A DNA stretch of 64,000 nt from Henckelia pumila (taxonomy: Eukaryota > Streptophyta > Magnoliopsida > Lamiales > Gesneriaceae), in the NCBI RefSeq assembly GCF_033568475.1, contig NC_133123.1, positions 21,686,622 to 21,750,621 on the forward strand, given 5' to 3'. The translations under genes and the position numbers were made by a program. Positions 60,079-64,000 of this stretch are shown here, piece after piece (within the stretch, counting starts at the first letter, position 1; every line of letters begins with the position of its first letter). The notes below the pieces were generated by a model that saw nothing but the letters and a program-made list of their open reading frames with translations, had not been told where the DNA came from and did not search any database.

Positions 60079-60815
60079 ATCCTCTCCAAGTTGATATCAA
60101 TTATCAGATAACCTTGTACCTGTCATCACACACATGTTAAAACTATAAAAAAAAAACTTTGCATAATTTCTTATCAAACTGCACATGCAAATTATCATCA
60201 CAAAGCTGGCTAATTCTTATTAGATTTGCAGTTAGTCCTTCAACATGTAGCACATTGCGAAGCTTAGGTAATCCAGCAACATCCAATGTGCGTTTTCCAA
60301 CGATATTTTCCTTTTATCCTCCTCCGTAAGTCACTTTCCCACTCTTCTGTTCAACATAATCCATGAGAAACTTCCTAGAACCAGTCATATTACGTGAGTT
60401 TCCACTATCAAAGTACCAATCACCTGAAACATTAGTTTTCAAAGCATTATAGATCATATAACAATGAATATCAATTTTTGGTACCAAAAAATTTCTTATA
60501 GTATATATGTTCCTAAAGATGTTGTGGGAGATGTTGGGCAACATCTTAGACAACACCTTAGATACAGACCTCTGTCTGTAGTTTTCTTGCAGCTTAAAAT
60601 ATAAGGGTTTGATATGACCATGTCTATGACAGTAGTGTCAGACAAACTTACGCTTTCTCTTAGACAGTTTAGACATAGAAGCTTGTGGTTTTGATTTATG
60701 TAGATCAGTTGATGTGGCCTTTTTAGGTGAACTCACTGCACAACTACGTTTTTTTGACAAACACAGGAGTTTTTGAAGTTTCACCAGTTTCAAACTTACT
60801 GTGTTCAAAACCTAA
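60079..60815 (-). pseudogene. SIRE-like Copia protease region and second zinc knuckle, decayed
   Basis: Minus strand. GDWYFDSGNSRNMTGSRKFL (near 60425) is the aspartic protease active site in the DSG form usual for SIRE-type elements. Upstream, HYCHRHGHIKPLYFKLQ near 60640 is a relic of a second zinc knuckle. Several stops interrupt the region. Confidence 0.72.
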
Positions 60816-61649
60816 TTATGCATCACCATATCTTCCCATCATGAGCAAAGAAACAAGCTTGTTTGTTCTTGAGTTGAATTTGGTCAGTGTGGCCTTAACT
60901 TTCCCAATCTCTTCCTTTACCTGACATAATTTCTGATCCTTCTTACTCAGCACTACTTCAAGTCTCGACACAACAACTTTTAGATCATCATTTTCTTTTG
61001 AAAGGGTAGTGTTCGTTTTGTTCCTTTCAATCCAGTCAACACACATCTCTTCATATAGCATTCGCACATCTTCCATACACATTATTTCATTACCTGCATC
61101 AGAATTACTCACATTATCAGCAGTAGAAGAAATTAAACATAATGACGTTTGGGAGATGTTGCGGCCAGGTGTTGAAACACCTGCGGAAACACCTAAATGA
61201 TTTATTTGCATTAGCTTCTTCGTATCCATCAAAGCTGTCAGGGTTGTGTGGCTTTCTTCATCATCTTGTTCATCCTCTTCTTCAGATTCACCATCACTCA
61301 AGGATGTGTTCATCCCTTTCCGAGGCCTATTTGCACACTCATTGGCATAATGTCCATAGCCTTGACATTCATGACATTGCACCGTGTCAATATTATTTGC
61401 AGTAGAATTTTTCTTTCTTTCCAACATAAGTTGAGGATTTTGAGGATCAGGAAACTTCCTTGGTGATTGTTCATGCCCGCATATTCTTAGAGGTTTGTTA
61501 ATGGGAAATATTGGAGCTTTGAGATTTTGATCAGTCTTATTTGTCTCCCTCATCTTCTTCGGGTAATCACCAAACTATTTAGTGATGAGTGAGATCAAGT
61601 CATCTTCCATGTCCGACTGAAGTACTTCTTGGCCGAATTGTACAAAATC
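60816..61649 (-). pseudogene. SIRE-like Copia gag, C-terminal part
   Basis: Minus strand. The frame 61553-60816 includes the zinc knuckle CHECQGYGHYANEC (near 61370), an acidic DGESEEEDEQDDEES stretch, and a coiled-coil tail rich in Lys and Leu (MYEEMCVDWIERNKTNTTLS onward). Coding homology extends upstream through one in-frame stop near 61580 (MEDDLISLITK) to 61649, where the inverted Gypsy LTR begins. The N-terminal half of gag must lie beyond that LTR's element, right of the window. Confidence 0.82.
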
Positions 61650-63726
61650 TGTGGGGACCCGGGTTGCTAATCTTATCTTAGGGCAATTAACGATTAATAA
61701 ACAATTAATCACATAGTTGAAGAATACTCAAACCAAATAAATATTTTTTTTAATAGAAAAACTAGGTCCTCGCTCGATCGGTTAACTTCTACCGATTGAG
61801 CGAGCTGGAAATCTTAGCTCTCGGTCTGAGTTATTTTTGGCCTCGCTCGATCGGTCAAATCTTACCGATCGAGCGAGCCCAAATGTCCAACTTTCTGTTT
61901 TGCCAAATAAGGGCCTCGTTCGATCGGTTAAATCCTACCGATCGAGCGGGCTATATTTCCAGAAAATCTGCAGAAAATATTTTTGCTGTCAAAGAATGAA
62001 CTATGTAACATCTAGTCTTGTACAAGCTACAAAATAATATACATGCCATGGAATAACATCGTATAAACTCTCATACACACGATAGAAAAACTAACATGTA
62101 TTCTACAATAATATACAAAGTTCTTGTATCATTTCTAACATGGTTCATCAACTCAAAGTACAAGACATTCCACTAAAACCCGTGTCCACACATGCTAAGA
62201 CTCTATTTCGAGCTATCCTTGTATTTTCTGACCAGCTCCTGCCCCACCTATTGCATGCATACATACAAAATAAAGAAATAGTCGAATACTTTCGGTGAGA
62301 ATAAAATCTCAGTATAAACAACTTAAAGCGTGAGATAATAAACGTGAATGCAATGCATATGACAAAAGAGGCTATCAAGCTGATATCAATAGGATATGAA
62401 TTCTTTGGATCCCGAGGAAATAAAATCTTCAACAAACACCAACTCACCCAATCAAGGTGAAGTCGAATACTTTATTTCCTTTGACTTTGGTGCAACTATA
62501 GTGAGTCTTCTGGCTCTGGAAGTAAGTCTACATTTCGTGCCACTCAACTACAGCCCTCCAAACATCATATGCACTCTAGGCCTTTCAACCCTCTGTGCTT
62601 TTCAGGCTGGAGTTCAAGATGAATGCAACATGTTCTGTATGCATTAAATGCTATAAAACACCTTGAACACTTACTCAAATAAGCAAGCAAAACAATCAAA
62701 TCATCTAATCACATAAAACACATAATCAACCAAGTATGTGATTAACAAGGGAATACTCGAAACAATAGCTATTTCGAGCATTCTATCCCATCTGGATTAG
62801 CTGTCATTTATACCTTACGATAGCACGTCTGAAAGTACTTCAATTCTGCAATGACATCAATGATAAGTCATATCAAAAAGCTACTCAACTTTTCAACTCA
62901 ATCTCAAGTGCAAATGCTAGCAAACCTTGCTTCAAATCCTTCTCGGTTCAAATCGAAGATCTCGAGTTCAGCAACTTCAATATAAAGCTGAGAAATAACA
63001 TGTAGAATGACTAACAAGATCAGATGCAACTCAAACTATGTTTCTTTCAATCAACAATATTAAAGTCTTGACATTTTTCGAATCAGCGGCGTAACGGCTA
63101 AAAACCGGCAATCCCAACGATATCCAAATCAATATATCAAGCACTTATCAACATAATTCTCCACATATAACTCAACAATCGGCATAATCAGAAATGATAG
63201 GGTTCGAATTTTGCTTCTTAAAATCATAAGAAATCCAAACGACAGTCTTTTTCCGAACCGTATGCGAATACACAATCGGTACAGCTCATATATGCATATA
63301 TCTTAAAATCATGAAATTCCATCTTCAACATAAAAATAAAGTATGAGAAAGCTCAATAAAAGTTGTACCAAAACGAAGCTCTCGGAGCGGTGATCGCAGA
63401 TATATATTTATCTGGAATTTCTGATGACCGGATCGCGAGTTATCGGAGCTTTTACGGGATGAAAATGGCGTCCAAAAATGGTTCAGCCGAGTTCTGCTTT
63501 TCTTTCTTGTTTTTCTTCTGATTATACACGTGAAGAGGAGATAAATATAAGCATATTTGCAGTTTAGTCCATGAACTTTTAGCTATTTTCAATTCAATCC
63601 CCGGAAAAGCTATTTAATTCAATTTCAATCCTTATTCATTTAAGAATATTAGAATTTAATTCTAAATTCTAAATATTCCCAAATTAAATATTCTCGGATT
63701 AAAATTAAATAATCTCGGGCCTTACA
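61650..63726 (-). repeat. 3' LTR of a Gypsy element (same family as LTR 1 and LTR 2)
   Basis: On the minus strand it runs from TGTAAGGCCCGAGATTATTT to GGGTCCCCACA. The polypurine tract and pol end lie to its right, so it is the 3' LTR. Length is 2077 bp. Three clean hairpins of the form GCTCGATCGGT...ACCGATCGAGC lie at 61770-61804, 61842-61878 and 61913-61951. The left flank AAATC (61645-61649) should be one copy of the target duplication. Confidence 0.87.
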
Positions 63727-63837
63727 TTTCTCCCCCACTAAGGCATGAGTTCGTCCTCGAAATCATAAGCAAGCTGTATATGCAATCTGTATACACATAA
63801 GAGAATGAAATAACGGAAAACAAAATAAGAACTCACA
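63727..63837 (-). promoter_or_regulatory. Polypurine tract and 3' untranslated internal sequence
   Basis: The minus strand has GATTTCGAGGACGAACTCAT followed by CTTAGTGGGGGAGAAA at 63727-63742 next to the LTR. This is the typical chromovirus 3' end and parallels 44805-44840. Confidence 0.75.
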
Positions 63838-64000
63838 TCAATGAAACAACTCTGGAAATCTCTGTCTCATGTCTGACTCAGTCTCCCAAGTCGCTTCTTC
63901 AGTGCCATGTCGACTCCACTGAACCTTGACTAACTGAATTGTCTTATTCCTGAGCTGTTTATCTTTGCGATCAAGAATCTGAATAGGCTGCTCAAAATAA
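63838..64000 (-). CDS. C-terminus of Gypsy pol (integrase tail), partial at the window edge
   Basis: An open minus-strand frame enters from the right edge and ends at the stop 63840-63838. It reads PIQILDRKDKQLRNKTIQLV, KVQWSRHGTEEATWETESDM and RQRFPELFH. This is the C-terminal segment of plant chromovirus integrases. No stop is seen in the 53 visible codons, unlike the related copies at 41531-49758, so this may be part of a better-preserved element. Confidence 0.8.
   Translation of the reverse strand, partial: YFEQPIQILDRKDKQLRNKTIQLVKVQWSRHGTEEATWETESDMRQRFPELFH

Overview
The window is nuclear DNA of a flowering plant, most likely a eudicot. It is AT-rich, it holds one spliced plant gene (a UBA/UIM/UBX protein in 11 coding exons), and almost everything else is nested plant transposable elements: Ty3/Gypsy, Ty1/Copia, hAT, MITEs and CACTA-like ends. 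The species cannot be told from the sequence alone. No rRNA, tRNA, organellar or bacterial genes were recognised.

Layout. 1-6345: an Athila-type Gypsy element on the minus strand, cut by the left edge, with an open pol frame and a 1.3 kb LTR. It sits inside the gag of a second, chromovirus-like Gypsy element (6346-8385, minus). 8386-12612: AT-rich DNA with MITE remnants. 12613-17349: a complete hAT element with its 8-bp target duplication, carrying a solo LTR (14111-15484) inside its transposase gene. 17350-24900: the only host gene, a PUX8-like gene with an intact 594-codon reading frame and a GC-AG first intron. 25771-31437: Copia element A (plus), one polyprotein frame broken by four stop codons. 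Its 3' LTR is interrupted after 140 bp by Copia element B (31438 to about 35267: LTR, leader and the start of gag). 35268-38921: gene-free AT-rich DNA with a fold-back element and a diverged tandem repeat.

38922 to about 61649 is one SIRE-like Copia element on the minus strand (3' LTR, polypurine tracts, envelope-like frame, then RNase H, RT, integrase, protease and gag). It is split by about 14 kb of later insertions in the envelope-like frame: a truncated chromovirus LTR, a tandem internal-LTR-internal-LTR array of another Gypsy family, degraded Gypsy pol and a solo Copia LTR with a perfect duplication. A further solo LTR lies in its integrase, and a third copy of the Gypsy LTR lies in its gag and runs off the right edge.

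The host gene should encode a CDC48/p97 adaptor binding ubiquitin through UBA and UIM segments. The transposable elements are at different stages of decay. The most unusual signal is that several unrelated LTR families each carry their own cluster of CpG-rich palindromic repeats, usually just upstream of the LTR TATA box. In one Gypsy family the stems change sequence between copies while staying largely self-complementary.
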